A stretch of DNA of 64,000 bases from Pinibacter aurantiacus (GTDB lineage: Bacteria; Bacteroidota; Bacteroidia; Chitinophagales; Chitinophagaceae): positions 558,001 to 622,000 of the forward strand of contig NZ_JAHSPG010000015.1 of NCBI RefSeq assembly GCF_019130065.1. Direction: 5' to 3'. This document shows, one piece after another, positions 1-8,639 of the stretch. The notes beneath the pieces are model-generated. The model was not told where the DNA came from, ran no database searches, and saw only the letters and a list, made by a program, of their open reading frames with translations. The number at the start of each line of letters is the position of its first letter. The stretch's first letter is position 1. The position numbers were made by a program, and so were the translations under genes.

Positions 1-1
1 A

Positions 2-439
2 GAATATGAAATGCATTTTGTAAATACGTTACTCGAAGCCAAAGAAAAGTATCAGATAAAAGGAATGGTTTTCGGCGATATTGATTTGCAACCACACCGT
101 GACTGGGAGGAAAAAGTCTGCGCAAAAGCAGGACTGGATGCATTTTTACCACTTTGGCAAAAAGATCGCAAAGAGCTTGTTTTACAAATGCTGCAACAAG
201 GCATTGAAACAATGATCGTTTCCTGCAACAATACTTTAGGGGAAACTTTCTTAGGAAAAATTATTACACCACAATTGGTAACTGAACTCGAAGCAGCTGG
301 TGTTGACCCCTGCGGTGAAAATGGCGAGTTCCATACATTAGTAATGAACTGCCCGCTTTACAGCAAACCTTTGGAACTACCGGCGTTCTCGACGGTGCAG
401 CATGGGGATTACTGGTTTGTGCAATGGAGGGAGCAATAA
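2..439 (+). CDS. Dph6-like ATP pyrophosphatase (DUF71 family), 3' part
   Basis: The reading frame is open to the left edge of the window, so this is the C-terminal part of a longer gene; the first ATG at 11 is probably internal. The signature GENGEFHTLV near the C-terminus and the segment with VFGDIDLQPHRDWEEKVC match the diphthine-ammonia-ligase-related ATP pyrophosphatases. Members are usually about 220 residues, so roughly 75 residues, including the PP-loop that binds ATP, lie outside the window. Bacteria have no diphthamide, so the true substrate of bacterial members is not settled. The TAA stop at 437-439 lies inside the first word of the inverted repeat that follows. The gene converges on the histidine kinase at 547-2454. 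Confidence 0.8.
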   Translation, partial: EYEMHFVNTLLEAKEKYQIKGMVFGDIDLQPHRDWEEKVCAKAGLDAFLPLWQKDRKELVLQMLQQGIETMIVSCNNTLGETFLGKIITPQLVTELEAAGVDPCGENGEFHTLVMNCPLYSKPLELPAFSTVQHGDYWFVQWREQ

Positions 440-545
440 CTGAATAACTGATTAACTGATTAACTGAATAACTGAGTGGGCTGATTTTAATTTTTGCACT
501 ACAACTTTCAACCATTCAGTTATTCAGTTAATCAGTTATTCAGTT
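435..545. repeat. Inverted repeat, word A (AATAACTG type)
   Basis: The left arm (435-478) and right arm (510-545) are degenerate tandem copies of the 8-bp word AATAACTG and its complement, separated by about 31 bp. It lies between two convergent genes. The stop codon of the left gene is made by the repeat itself, and the right gene's stop follows one base after the arm. It could act as a two-way terminator or RNA 3'-end hairpin, although no U-tract is obvious. Confidence 0.9.
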
Positions 546-546
546 G

Positions 547-2454
547 TCATATCGCCAGCGACAGCACCGTTACCGTTCCTCCATCCTCAAAAATTTCGAA
601 GTAGCCATCAATGCTTTCCATTCTTTTCCGCATGTTCAAAATGCCATTTCCAAACTGACGCATATCTTCTTTTTTCAAACCAATGCCATTATCCTTAAGC
701 GTAAGTATAAGCACTTCGTTTACGTCCATTGTAATGATTACCTGCGTGGCGCCGGCATGCTTTACAGTGTTGTTCAATGTTTCCTTAACACAAAGGAAAA
801 TGTTGCGCCTTTTTTCACCGCTCAATTCTATGGCAGGTATTGTAGGCGGATATTTGAAATAGCAATCAATACTGGTGTTTTCTAAAAACTCCAATGCATA
901 CGATCGTATATAGGCAGCGAGATTATCGATACTATCATTTGAACTTTTCATCGTCCAGATGATGGTGTTCATTTTATTGATCAGATCGTTTGCAGAGCTT
1001 GAAATTCTTTCTACTTCCGGCAATGCTTCTCCCTTCATTTTCGCTTTTACCAATTCGCTCAAAAGTCTTATGGCCGTTACACCAGAACCCAGCTCGTCAT
1101 GCATATCTGCAGATATACGATTGCGTTCCTGCTGCTGCGCCTCGATAATGGCAATTTGTTTTTCCAACTGGTTCCGTTCGTGTGCAAGCAGCAAACGTTC
1201 CTTTTCGGTTGCCGCGGCGATAATGTCCTGCCTGTTTTTAAATGCAAGCGCTATCAGGAAGAAGATCAATTCGCACACAACACCCATTTCATAATAAAAT
1301 AGGGAATCGTTCAGCAAAGGGTCCACCCGGCTGCCAAAACGGTTATCAGAACTAATGAGATACAATGAAAAAAGAACGGAGATCAACAGCAAAAAGTGGC
1401 CCATTGCTATGAGGCTGAGCAGCTGTTGTTTTTTTATGATCGCAAAAACAATGAAGCAGGCCGCAGTGATGGACCAACTATATTTTATAATCATCTCCAC
1501 CTGGTTAAAAACAATAAAGCTATCAGTGAAAAAATAGAGATAACTGAAAACAAGAATGCCTGCAACCGTAAATACCTGGTCGGCCAGTAATATCTTTTCT
1601 ATTACCGGGTACTTCTCTTTGGATTCAGTAAATTTTCTAAGAAAGAAAAGGAAAAAATAAAAGCTGGTACTTTGAATGACAAAATCAAAATAGCTCTCAA
1701 AAAAATAGTTGAAGGCTGACGGCCATCGATATAAATAAGCCTTAAAGAAAAACAGGATGGAAAGGAACAACGCATGTCCGCAATACAGAATAAACTCCTT
1801 GTTGGAATTTAAGAAGTAAACGGCCAATGAATAGAAGATCATCATCAGCAATACACCGGCCGTTATGTAAGTAATAACCTGGTTGAGTTTATTGGTGTTG
1901 CGCAACGAAGTAAGTAAAATGGGAACAAAGTAGGGCTGAATGATCCGTGGCTCCAGCGCATTTACCGTAGCTCTGATAAACTTCATTTTCACAATGATCG
2001 TAGCCTTTTCGTTGGCCTGCATGGTAAAATCAACCACGCCCTGGTATTGATTTTTCAACGGACTGCCACTGGCAATTGTTTGGATGGCAGTGTCACCGTC
2101 GATTTGCTTGTACAGATCAATCTCATCCATAAAAAAACCCGGCACAAAATAATAATGTCCAGCCGAATCCATAGTGTTCGCCACATGAAATTTGAAATAG
2201 AAATCTTTCTTTACATCTCTTGGTGGAATTTTCATCCTGTAGAGAGAGGGGATCGTGTCCTGAAACTTAAACTGAAATACTTCGCCGGGGGTATAGTCAA
2301 TCTCATCGCCCATATAAAACTTGGTTTCCTTCCAAATTCTATGTGCCGCCCGTATTGAAGGTCCGTTAATAGTTGAATCGCTCGTTTGCGCAACCGACGC
2401 GAAAGAGAATAAAATGAAAAATGACAAAAACAGCAGGCGTATTTGTTCCATCAA
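547..2454 (-). CDS. 7TMR-DISM sensor histidine kinase (HisKA_3 type)
   Basis: A 635-residue membrane sensor kinase. A signal peptide (about 1-22) precedes a periplasmic beta-rich 7TMR-DISM extracellular domain (about 25-165), which in this family binds small ligands such as carbohydrates. Seven membrane segments (about 185-395) and a coiled coil follow. The kinase core has the phospho-acceptor motif MHDELGSG with His452, an N-box KETLNNTVKHA near 558 and the ATP-lid motif DNGIG near 590. This is the NarX/DesK-like arrangement, normally paired with a LuxR-type response regulator. No response regulator is adjacent, so it is an orphan here. It is divergent from ftsK with 365 bp between them. Confidence 0.88.
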   Translation of the reverse strand: MMEQIRLLFLSFFILFSFASVAQTSDSTINGPSIRAAHRIWKETKFYMGDEIDYTPGEVFQFKFQDTIPSLYRMKIPPRDVKKDFYFKFHVANTMDSAGHYYFVPGFFMDEIDLYKQIDGDTAIQTIASGSPLKNQYQGVVDFTMQANEKATIIVKMKFIRATVNALEPRIIQPYFVPILLTSLRNTNKLNQVITYITAGVLLMMIFYSLAVYFLNSNKEFILYCGHALFLSILFFFKAYLYRWPSAFNYFFESYFDFVIQSTSFYFFLFFLRKFTESKEKYPVIEKILLADQVFTVAGILVFSYLYFFTDSFIVFNQVEMIIKYSWSITAACFIVFAIIKKQQLLSLIAMGHFLLLISVLFSLYLISSDNRFGSRVDPLLNDSLFYYEMGVVCELIFFLIALAFKNRQDIIAAATEKERLLLAHERNQLEKQIAIIEAQQQERNRISADMHDELGSGVTAIRLLSELVKAKMKGEALPEVERISSSANDLINKMNTIIWTMKSSNDSIDNLAAYIRSYALEFLENTSIDCYFKYPPTIPAIELSGEKRRNIFLCVKETLNNTVKHAGATQVIITMDVNEVLILTLKDNGIGLKKEDMRQFGNGILNMRKRMESIDGYFEIFEDGGTVTVLSLAI

Positions 2455-2819
2455 GTAAAAGGTGTAAGGTTAGTTTCCGGGGCAAACCTGCATCAGGGAT
2501 CAAGTAAAATTCACCAATTGCCGCAACCATTAGCAAGGTAAGTCATAACCGCGGCAGGGAAAGTACAATTTCTTTTCGTGGTTTTACTATTTGCAACTCG
2601 AATTTGTAGTGAAATGCCTGTTATTTGGTAACATTTTCGTAATTTTTGACAACAATCAATAGTATAACACATTTGAAGAATGGATTATTTTACAGAAAAA
2701 CGGGTAATTAATTTCGATAATTTGAACGGGCGTTGTGCATAAATTTCGTCGATCATATGCGTCTCTAAATTTATAAACAGACCTATTCACAAGATTTTCT
2801 TATACTTATCTTTGCCATC
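2455..2819. other. Divergent intergenic region, kinase / ftsK
   Basis: This 365-bp stretch separates two divergent start codons and must hold both promoters. The only clear element is the -7 box just before ftsK. I see no ORF, RNA gene or repeat in it. Confidence 0.6.
2807..2814 (+). promoter_or_regulatory. -7 promoter box of ftsK (TATCTTTG)
   Basis: This is an exact match to the Bacteroidota -7 consensus TAnnTTTG. Only five bases separate it from the ftsK ATG at 2820, so transcription should start at or within a base or two of the start codon and the mRNA would be essentially leaderless. No clear TTG -33 element is visible. Confidence 0.6.
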
Positions 2820-5513
2820 ATGGCCAACAAGTTGAAATCGAAAAAAAAGGAAGTACCCAGCCCTGACAAACTAGAACCCGAAAAAGAGGTGCAGGTTGAG
2901 GTAAAAGAATTGGTGAAAGATGAACGAACCCACAAAATTGCCGGGTCCGTATTATTATTACTCGCAGTTTTCCTTTTTGTAGCCCTTACATCTTATCTAT
3001 TTACGTGGGAAGAAGACCAGGATAAAGTCTTTAAAAATGGCGTCCACGTCCTTTTTGCCGACGATATAAAAGTATCCAACCTCTTAGGCAGGCTTGGTGC
3101 CTACGTTTCCCATTTCTTTTTTTATGGTGGATTTGGCTTGGCATCTTATCTAATTTGTTGTTTATTTTTTGTGTTCGGAGCCAACTTTTTGTTTGGAAGA
3201 AAACTATTTTCCCCGGCACGTAATATTAAATACATCATTACTGGCCTAATTTATTTCAGCATCGCCCTTGGTTTTGTGAGTCGCAATGCAGAGATTCGAT
3301 GGGGCGGCGCAGTTGGTAAAATGATGAGTGAATGGCTGGTAAAATTTATTGGAAACCTGGGAACAACGTTGATTTTACTTGTAGGCGGACTAGCTTATTT
3401 CATTTGGCGCTTCAATCCCGTATTCACCGTGCCGAAAATGCCGAAAATGCCGGAAAGAAAACCGAAACCGCAAAAGGTTACAGAACCTGTCGCTGTTCCG
3501 GAAGTGGCAACCATTGGTGATATTGATGTGGAAGAAGATGAGGATGCGGAAGATGCCAAATTATATGTGGAAGAACATTTTGTAGAAAGTAAAGGCAACA
3601 ATCTTAAGGGCGAGCATGGCACCATTGTAATTCCTCCTGCGGAAATGGATGAAGCTTCAAAGCATCAGCTGGAACTGGTAGAAAGAGCGGAAGAAGCCGG
3701 CCCGGTTTTAGAAATTAATGATCTCTATAAAAACAAAAGGTTTGTCGAAGATGAGGAAGAAGATACTGATGAGTTTGCTGAGGAAGAATTAGAAATGGAT
3801 GAAGAAGATGGCGAAGATGTTGAAATGGAGTATGAAGAAGAGGAAGAGGAAATAGAAACGCCACCGGTCATCATTAAAAAAGAAACTCCAAAACCACCGT
3901 TAGTCAACACTGTTCCTGACACAAGCGGTCTTGAGCTGGAAATAAAATCTGTTGTGCCGGAAGAAGATGAAATAGACATTCCAACGCTGCCGAAAAAAAC
4001 AGAGGACCTTCCACCCTACGATCCTGTTCTTGATTTGCGGGATTATAAATATCCATCGCTTGATTTGCTGGAAACGCACGGTAGCGAAAAGATCATTCAG
4101 GACCCTAATGAGCTGGAAACAAACAAAAACCAGATCATTAATACGCTTAAGAACTACGACATCACTATCCAGAAAATTAGCGCGACCGTAGGTCCTACTG
4201 TGACGCTATACGAGATTGTACCGGCAGCAGGTATCCGTATTTCGCGCATTAAAAACCTGGAGGATGATATCGCGCTGAGCCTTGCCGCGCTTGGTATCCG
4301 TATCATTGCGCCGATTCCGGGTAAAGGAACCATCGGTATAGAAGTGCCAAATGTGAAGAAGACAGTGGTGAGCATGAAAACACTTTTGTCTTCCGACAAA
4401 TTCCAGAACAACGCCTTCTCCCTGCCTATTGCGATTGGTAAAAAAATCGACAACGAAAACTTTATCGTCGACCTTGCCTCTATGCCGCACTTGCTGATGG
4501 CCGGTGCCACGGGTCAGGGTAAATCTGTAGGTTTGAACGCTATTCTTGTTTCCCTTTTGTACAAGAAACATCCATCGCAATTGAAGTTTGTATTGGTGGA
4601 TCCTAAAAAAGTGGAGCTTAGTATTTACCGTTCTATTGAAAGACATTTCCTCGCCAAACTTCCTAACGAAGAAGAGGCGATCATTACTGATACCAAAAAA
4701 GTAATCAATACACTTAACGCATTGTGTATTGAAATGGATAACCGCTACGATCTTCTGAAAGAAGCGGGCACAAGGAACATTAAAGAGTACAACGAAAAAT
4801 TCACCAAACGCAAGCTGAATCCGCAAAAGGGCCACCAGTACCTGCCATTCATTGTGTTGGTAATTGATGAGTTCGCCGACCTGATCATGACGGCCGGTAA
4901 AGAGGTGGAAATGCCAATTGCGCGTTTGGCGCAGCTTGCCCGTGCCGTGGGTATTCACCTGATCGTTGCTACGCAAAGACCTTCTGTGAATATTATCACC
5001 GGTACCATTAAGGCCAACTTCCCGGCTCGTATCGCATTTAAAGTTTCTTCTAAAATTGACTCCCGTACCATTCTCGACGCCGGTGGCGCAGAGCAGTTAA
5101 TTGGTAAAGGTGATATGCTTATTAGCTACAATGGTGAGCTAACCCGCTTGCAGTGTGCCTTTGTAGACACACCTGAGGTAGAGAACATTAACGAGTTTAT
5201 CGGCGACCAGCGCGGCTATCCCGAGGCATTCCTTTTGCCGGAGTACGTGGATGAGAAAGATATGGACGCAAAGGATTTTGACCTTGGCGACAGGGACAAA
5301 TTGTTTGACGAAGCTGCCATGCTTATTGTTCAAAACCAGGTGGGCTCAACTTCTCTTATCCAGCGCCGGATGAAATTAGGGTATAACCGCGCTGGCAGAC
5401 TGATGGATCAGTTGGAAGCCGCGGGCGTTGTAGGACCTAACCAGGGCAGCAAAGCAAGAGAGGTTTTGATTAAAACAGAAGCAGACTTAAGGGAACTTTT
5501 GGGTACGATTTAA
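2820..5513 (+). CDS. ftsK: DNA translocase FtsK/SpoIIIE
   Basis: An 897-residue motor that pumps chromosomal DNA through the closing division septum and activates XerCD recombination at dif. The N-terminus has four membrane segments (about 40-60, 95-125, 135-155 and 175-195). A very acidic, Glu/Asp-rich linker (about 230-350) precedes the alpha/beta motor. The Walker A motif GATGQGKS spans 562-569 and the Walker B Asp-Glu is at 683-684. A C-terminal winged-helix gamma domain (about 825-890, with GSTSLIQRRMKLGYNRA) reads the KOPS polarity sequences. All parts are present. The start is set by the promoter box five bases upstream. It is followed by the lolA-like gene. Confidence 0.96.
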   Translation: MANKLKSKKKEVPSPDKLEPEKEVQVEVKELVKDERTHKIAGSVLLLLAVFLFVALTSYLFTWEEDQDKVFKNGVHVLFADDIKVSNLLGRLGAYVSHFFFYGGFGLASYLICCLFFVFGANFLFGRKLFSPARNIKYIITGLIYFSIALGFVSRNAEIRWGGAVGKMMSEWLVKFIGNLGTTLILLVGGLAYFIWRFNPVFTVPKMPKMPERKPKPQKVTEPVAVPEVATIGDIDVEEDEDAEDAKLYVEEHFVESKGNNLKGEHGTIVIPPAEMDEASKHQLELVERAEEAGPVLEINDLYKNKRFVEDEEEDTDEFAEEELEMDEEDGEDVEMEYEEEEEEIETPPVIIKKETPKPPLVNTVPDTSGLELEIKSVVPEEDEIDIPTLPKKTEDLPPYDPVLDLRDYKYPSLDLLETHGSEKIIQDPNELETNKNQIINTLKNYDITIQKISATVGPTVTLYEIVPAAGIRISRIKNLEDDIALSLAALGIRIIAPIPGKGTIGIEVPNVKKTVVSMKTLLSSDKFQNNAFSLPIAIGKKIDNENFIVDLASMPHLLMAGATGQGKSVGLNAILVSLLYKKHPSQLKFVLVDPKKVELSIYRSIERHFLAKLPNEEEAIITDTKKVINTLNALCIEMDNRYDLLKEAGTRNIKEYNEKFTKRKLNPQKGHQYLPFIVLVIDEFADLIMTAGKEVEMPIARLAQLARAVGIHLIVATQRPSVNIITGTIKANFPARIAFKVSSKIDSRTILDAGGAEQLIGKGDMLISYNGELTRLQCAFVDTPEVENINEFIGDQRGYPEAFLLPEYVDEKDMDAKDFDLGDRDKLFDEAAMLIVQNQVGSTSLIQRRMKLGYNRAGRLMDQLEAAGVVGPNQGSKAREVLIKTEADLRELLGTI

Positions 5514-5588
5514 GGTTAAATTTTTGTTGAATATTTTCCTCATTAAACCTCTGAAGGCTTTTGCAGGTCTCAGTATCGCGTTTAATAA

Positions 5589-5596
5589 TATATTTG
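5589..5596 (+). promoter_or_regulatory. -7 promoter box of the lolA-like gene (TATATTTG)
   Basis: This matches TAnnTTTG and sits 24 bases before the ATG at 5621. A TTG at 5561-5563 could be the -33 element, though the 25-bp spacing is rather long. A promoter here supports 5621 as the true start, since an upstream in-frame ATG at 5561 would place the promoter inside the gene. Confidence 0.5.
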
Positions 5597-5620
5597 CACA
5601 AATTTTTTAAAAACTCTCAA

Positions 5621-6274
5621 ATGAAGAAATATTTAATGGCACTTGCCTTAGGTATTGGAATTTCAGCAGTAAGTATCGCACAATCCAATGATCCTGCAGC
5701 TAAAACGATTTTAGATGGTGTTAGCGCTAAATTTAAGACCTATAAAGCAGTTCAGGCAAATTTCACTTTGTCCATAGAAGATGCAAAAGGAAAAACACAG
5801 GGCACTAAAAAAGGCACTTTATACTACAAAGGTTCTAAATATAGAGTAAGCATTCCGGGCGGCCAGGAAATTTTCAGCGATGGTAAAACAAACTGGACCT
5901 ACGATAAATCAGCAAACGAAGTAACTATTTCAAAAGTTGACGCTTCCGGTAATGCTCTTACTCCTCAAAAATTGTTCACCAACTTTTATGATAAAGATTT
6001 TCTTTACAAACTGAATGGTGAGAAAAAAGTAGGCGCAAAAACGCTGCAGGAAATCGAGTTGACTCCAACTGATAAAAGCAAACCTTTCTTTAAAATATTG
6101 CTGACTGTAGACAAAGCAGCTAAAACCATTGTAAGCACAAAAGTGATGCAAAAAGATGGCAACAAATTCACTTATGCTGTAAGCAATTTGAATGGAAATG
6201 CCGCTATCGCCGATTCTCAGTTCGTTTTCGATAAAAGCAAATATCCGGGAGTAGAGGAAGTTGATCTTCGATAA
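5621..6274 (+). CDS. lolA: LolA-like outer-membrane lipoprotein carrier
   Basis: A 217-residue periplasmic protein with a signal peptide (about 1-20, ending SIAQ). The mature part has the repeated beta-strand pattern of LolA, the half-barrel chaperone that ferries lipoproteins from the inner to the outer membrane. Recognisable stretches include TKKGTLYYKGSKYRVSIPGG and the region around FSDGKTNWTYDKSANEV. Length fits the family. The upstream ATG at 5561 is rejected because it would add 20 non-signal residues before a good signal peptide and would overlap the promoter box. It follows ftsK, as is common in Bacteroidota, and is closed by a strong terminator. Confidence 0.88.
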   Translation: MKKYLMALALGIGISAVSIAQSNDPAAKTILDGVSAKFKTYKAVQANFTLSIEDAKGKTQGTKKGTLYYKGSKYRVSIPGGQEIFSDGKTNWTYDKSANEVTISKVDASGNALTPQKLFTNFYDKDFLYKLNGEKKVGAKTLQEIELTPTDKSKPFFKILLTVDKAAKTIVSTKVMQKDGNKFTYAVSNLNGNAAIADSQFVFDKSKYPGVEEVDLR

Positions 6275-6294
6275 CCGATACAACACATAATTTT

Positions 6295-6322
6295 AAAAGA
6301 GCCGCATGCGGCTCTTTTTTTT
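6295..6322 (+). terminator. Rho-independent terminator after the lolA-like gene
   Basis: A GC-rich hairpin (AAGAGCCGCATGCGGCTCTT) is followed by eight T, twenty bases after the lolA-like stop codon. The A-run on its left side means it could also work on the minus strand. Confidence 0.9.
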
Positions 6323-6507
6323 AACCACAGAGGTAAGGAGGAGGTGACCCTCTAAACAGATTGTCAGACTCCAATACGGAGGATGTTAAATCTCTTTTCA
6401 TATTCTCCTTCGCTCTGTGAAAAAAACTCCTTCCTTACATGATAAAAAGAAACACGAAGCGTTTACCCTTAGTGAGACTTAGTGTTCCTTAGTGCCTTAG
6501 TGGTGAA
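6320..6507. repeat. Dispersed CACAGAGG / CTTAGTGG word repeats
   Basis: Short degenerate copies of ACCACAGAGG (6323 onward) face TCGCTCTGTGAAAA (about 6408-6425). They are followed by tandem CTTAGTG words (about 6472-6503). The sequence lies between convergent genes, and similar blocks occur at 9753-9972 and 44597-44707. No ORF is present. Confidence 0.6.
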
Positions 6508-6518
6508 TAAGCATCTTC

Positions 6519-7136
6519 CTACAATTCACCCGTCAAAACCCTCACCGCATCTCCCCTCTTCAAGCTGGTGTGCTGGTTCCATTGCGCAGCTATGTTATTC
6601 ATTTGTTCTTCCATTTGCCACGCTTTTATTTTTAGTTGCAAACGCTCTATCGCAAGCTTTTTATTCTGGTGCTGCGATCTTGTATCGCTGGCCATTACAC
6701 TAATGCCGGATGCAATATGCGTTGCCCGAACTGCTGTTTCTGTTTTGTTTACATTTTGTCCGCCGGGGCCGGAAGCGCGGCAGGTTTTGAATTCCACTTC
6801 TTTTTCATCAAAGGCAATCTCCTTCGACGGCGAAAATGATTGCACGCTTACAAACCAGTTCTTGCGCTTGTGAAATTTTCTGTACGGACTCTTTCCTATC
6901 CATTGAATGGTTCCTTCCCATTCGTTTACAAAAGCTTTCAAATTTTCACCCTGCAACTGCAATAAAGTTGATTGTAAGGTGCCATTTATCTGACCGCTCG
7001 TTTTATCGATTACTGTTGCAGACAATGATCTTACTGCAGCTTCTTTTAGAAAGAGTTGTTGCACCTTGGCAACAACCCTTTCGCATTCCGCAGGACCACG
7101 TCCGGATGATATTTGTATGTAAATTAAATTGTCCAT
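6519..7136 (-). CDS. prfH: Peptide chain release factor homologue PrfH
   Basis: A 205-residue release-factor-like protein. It has the catalytic domain with GPGGQNVNKTE (GGQ at 125-127), the loop that triggers peptidyl-tRNA hydrolysis, and a basic C-terminal tail. It lacks the full codon-recognition domain of RF1/RF2, as PrfH proteins do. In PrfH-RtcB systems PrfH releases the nascent peptide from ribosomes cleaved in the 16S decoding centre, so that RtcB can reseal the rRNA. The start at 7136 is chosen because MDNLIYIQISSGRGPAE matches the usual PrfH N-terminus; an in-frame ATG at 7190 would put coding sequence through a REP palindrome. It is the last gene of a minus-strand operon with rtcB. 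Confidence 0.9.
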   Translation of the reverse strand: MDNLIYIQISSGRGPAECERVVAKVQQLFLKEAAVRSLSATVIDKTSGQINGTLQSTLLQLQGENLKAFVNEWEGTIQWIGKSPYRKFHKRKNWFVSVQSFSPSKEIAFDEKEVEFKTCRASGPGGQNVNKTETAVRATHIASGISVMASDTRSQHQNKKLAIERLQLKIKAWQMEEQMNNIAAQWNQHTSLKRGDAVRVLTGEL

Positions 7137-7152
7137 TGTTGTTTGTTTTTTT

Positions 7153-7209
7153 GTAGAGACAAGGCATTGCCTTGTCTGCTGAAAAGACAAGGCAATGCCT
7201 TGTCTCTAC
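7153..7209. repeat. Nested REP-like palindrome between rtcB and prfH
   Basis: Two perfect 24-nt arms (7153-7176 and 7186-7209) are separated by nine bases. Each arm is itself nearly palindromic (GACAAGGCATTGCCTTGTC), so several hairpins are possible. It sits inside the operon, between the rtcB stop and the prfH start. A half copy occurs at 9633-9658, just upstream of the operon. Confidence 0.9.
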
Positions 7210-7225
7210 GGTGTTGCACCCTGTT

Positions 7226-8635
7226 CTATTCCTTGTTCATGCGAACAATTGCGGGCATGAATTTTCCATGTATGTCAACCAATTCTGTTTGTGCACTCAT
7301 AATTGTATCGATGTCTTTGTACGCCCCCGGCGCTTCTTCAACACTTCCACCAATCAATGAAACGCCGTGATCTGCCAGCATTTTCCTCAACGCTGAATTT
7401 GTAAAAGACTCTTTTGCTTTTTTCCTCGACATTGCACGACCCGCACCATGTGAAGCAGAATTGAGCACCGCATCAACACCTTTTCCACTCACCAGATAAC
7501 CTGCATTGATCATACTGCCGGGGATGATGCCGGCTTCACCTTTGTGTGCGGGCGTTGCACCCTTGCGATGCACGATTGCTTCGCGACCATCCTGCAATGT
7601 TTCCTTCCATGCGAAGTTGTGATGATTCTCCACCTTAGCCAGAGTCTGCAGCCCCAAGGCCTTTGCAAGATTTGCGTGAATGCAATCATGACTTGCTTTT
7701 GCGTACTCACCAGCCAATGTCATGCTCATCCAGTATTCCTGGCCCGCTTCTGAATTCATATCCAACCATGCAAGATTTTTAGCTTCAGAAGGAAGTTTGC
7801 ATACATCCATTGCAAGCTGTGTGTAGTACATCGCAACAGCGGCACCCAGCCCTCTTGAACCGGAGTGCGACAACAGCGCCAAATAATTTCCCCCAGGGAG
7901 GTTCAGCATATTGTTTTCATACAGTTCAATGGAACCGAACTCCACAAAGTGATTGCCACTACCGGATGTTCCCAGTTGTCTTGCGGCCTTTCCATGCAGG
8001 GTTCGCAATAGTTCTGTTTGCTGGAAAATACCACTATCGAGCACCTCATGTTCATTTCGATAATCCAGGCTTCCTTCCATTCCAAAATGTGTATGATCTC
8101 TCAATGCTTCCTTTATTTGATACGCATATCGCTTCACATACTTTTCGTTTTCGCTAAAAATGCTGAGCGACATTCTACACCCAATGTCAACGCCAACTGC
8201 ATATGGAATTACCGCGTTGTTTGTCGCCAATACACCACCTATCGGCAAACCATAGCCGCCGTGCGCATCCGGCATTAAAGCACCTTGTAAAGCAACTGGC
8301 AATGCAAGCGCTGTTGCCATTTGCTGCTTTGCATTGGTATCAATATGTTTGCCGCCATAGACTTTAAGCGATGCCACGTCGTTCTGATGTTTAAGCGCAT
8401 ACACTTGAAAAGTTTCGTCGGTGCTATCAGGGCAAAAATGTTCCGCCAGTTTGCTCCATGTTTCGTTTGTCAACCACGTTTGCGGTTGCGCTTGAATATT
8501 CTTCAATACATTGACCACATCTTCTTTTGTTTCATGTTTGCAATGCTTTGAAATAATATTGATGGCAAGGCTGCGAGCCACATCTGTAGTGTATCCCAGC
8601 TTGCTTAATTCTTTTAATTGTATTACAGTTTTCAT
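7226..8635 (-). CDS. rtcB: RNA-splicing ligase RtcB (PrfH-associated form)
   Basis: A 469-residue GTP- and Mn-dependent ligase that joins 3'-phosphate (or 2',3'-cyclic phosphate) and 5'-OH RNA ends. The metal-binding and catalytic motifs are intact: VGVDIGCRM, GSGNHFVEFG, LSHSGSRGLG, ENHHNFAW, and SHGAGRAMSR with the guanylated histidine at 396. About 75 residues precede the point where E. coli RtcB begins to align, a helical extension containing TWLTNETWSKLAEHF. Pairing with prfH indicates a role in mending ribosomes whose 16S rRNA was nicked, rather than tRNA splicing. The upstream basic-protein gene ends four bases before this start. Confidence 0.95.
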   Translation of the reverse strand: MKTVIQLKELSKLGYTTDVARSLAINIISKHCKHETKEDVVNVLKNIQAQPQTWLTNETWSKLAEHFCPDSTDETFQVYALKHQNDVASLKVYGGKHIDTNAKQQMATALALPVALQGALMPDAHGGYGLPIGGVLATNNAVIPYAVGVDIGCRMSLSIFSENEKYVKRYAYQIKEALRDHTHFGMEGSLDYRNEHEVLDSGIFQQTELLRTLHGKAARQLGTSGSGNHFVEFGSIELYENNMLNLPGGNYLALLSHSGSRGLGAAVAMYYTQLAMDVCKLPSEAKNLAWLDMNSEAGQEYWMSMTLAGEYAKASHDCIHANLAKALGLQTLAKVENHHNFAWKETLQDGREAIVHRKGATPAHKGEAGIIPGSMINAGYLVSGKGVDAVLNSASHGAGRAMSRKKAKESFTNSALRKMLADHGVSLIGGSVEEAPGAYKDIDTIMSAQTELVDIHGKFMPAIVRMNKE

Positions 8636-8639
8636 TTTT

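Noticed and set aside
435-545. CRISPR array
   Set aside because: The repeated units are contiguous degenerate words of 8 bases, not 25-40-base repeats with unique spacers, and no cas gene is present.
4206-4976. 256-codon open frame antisense to ftsK
   Set aside because: It lies fully within the conserved motor domain of ftsK and has no recognisable motif. It is a shadow of a strongly conserved gene.
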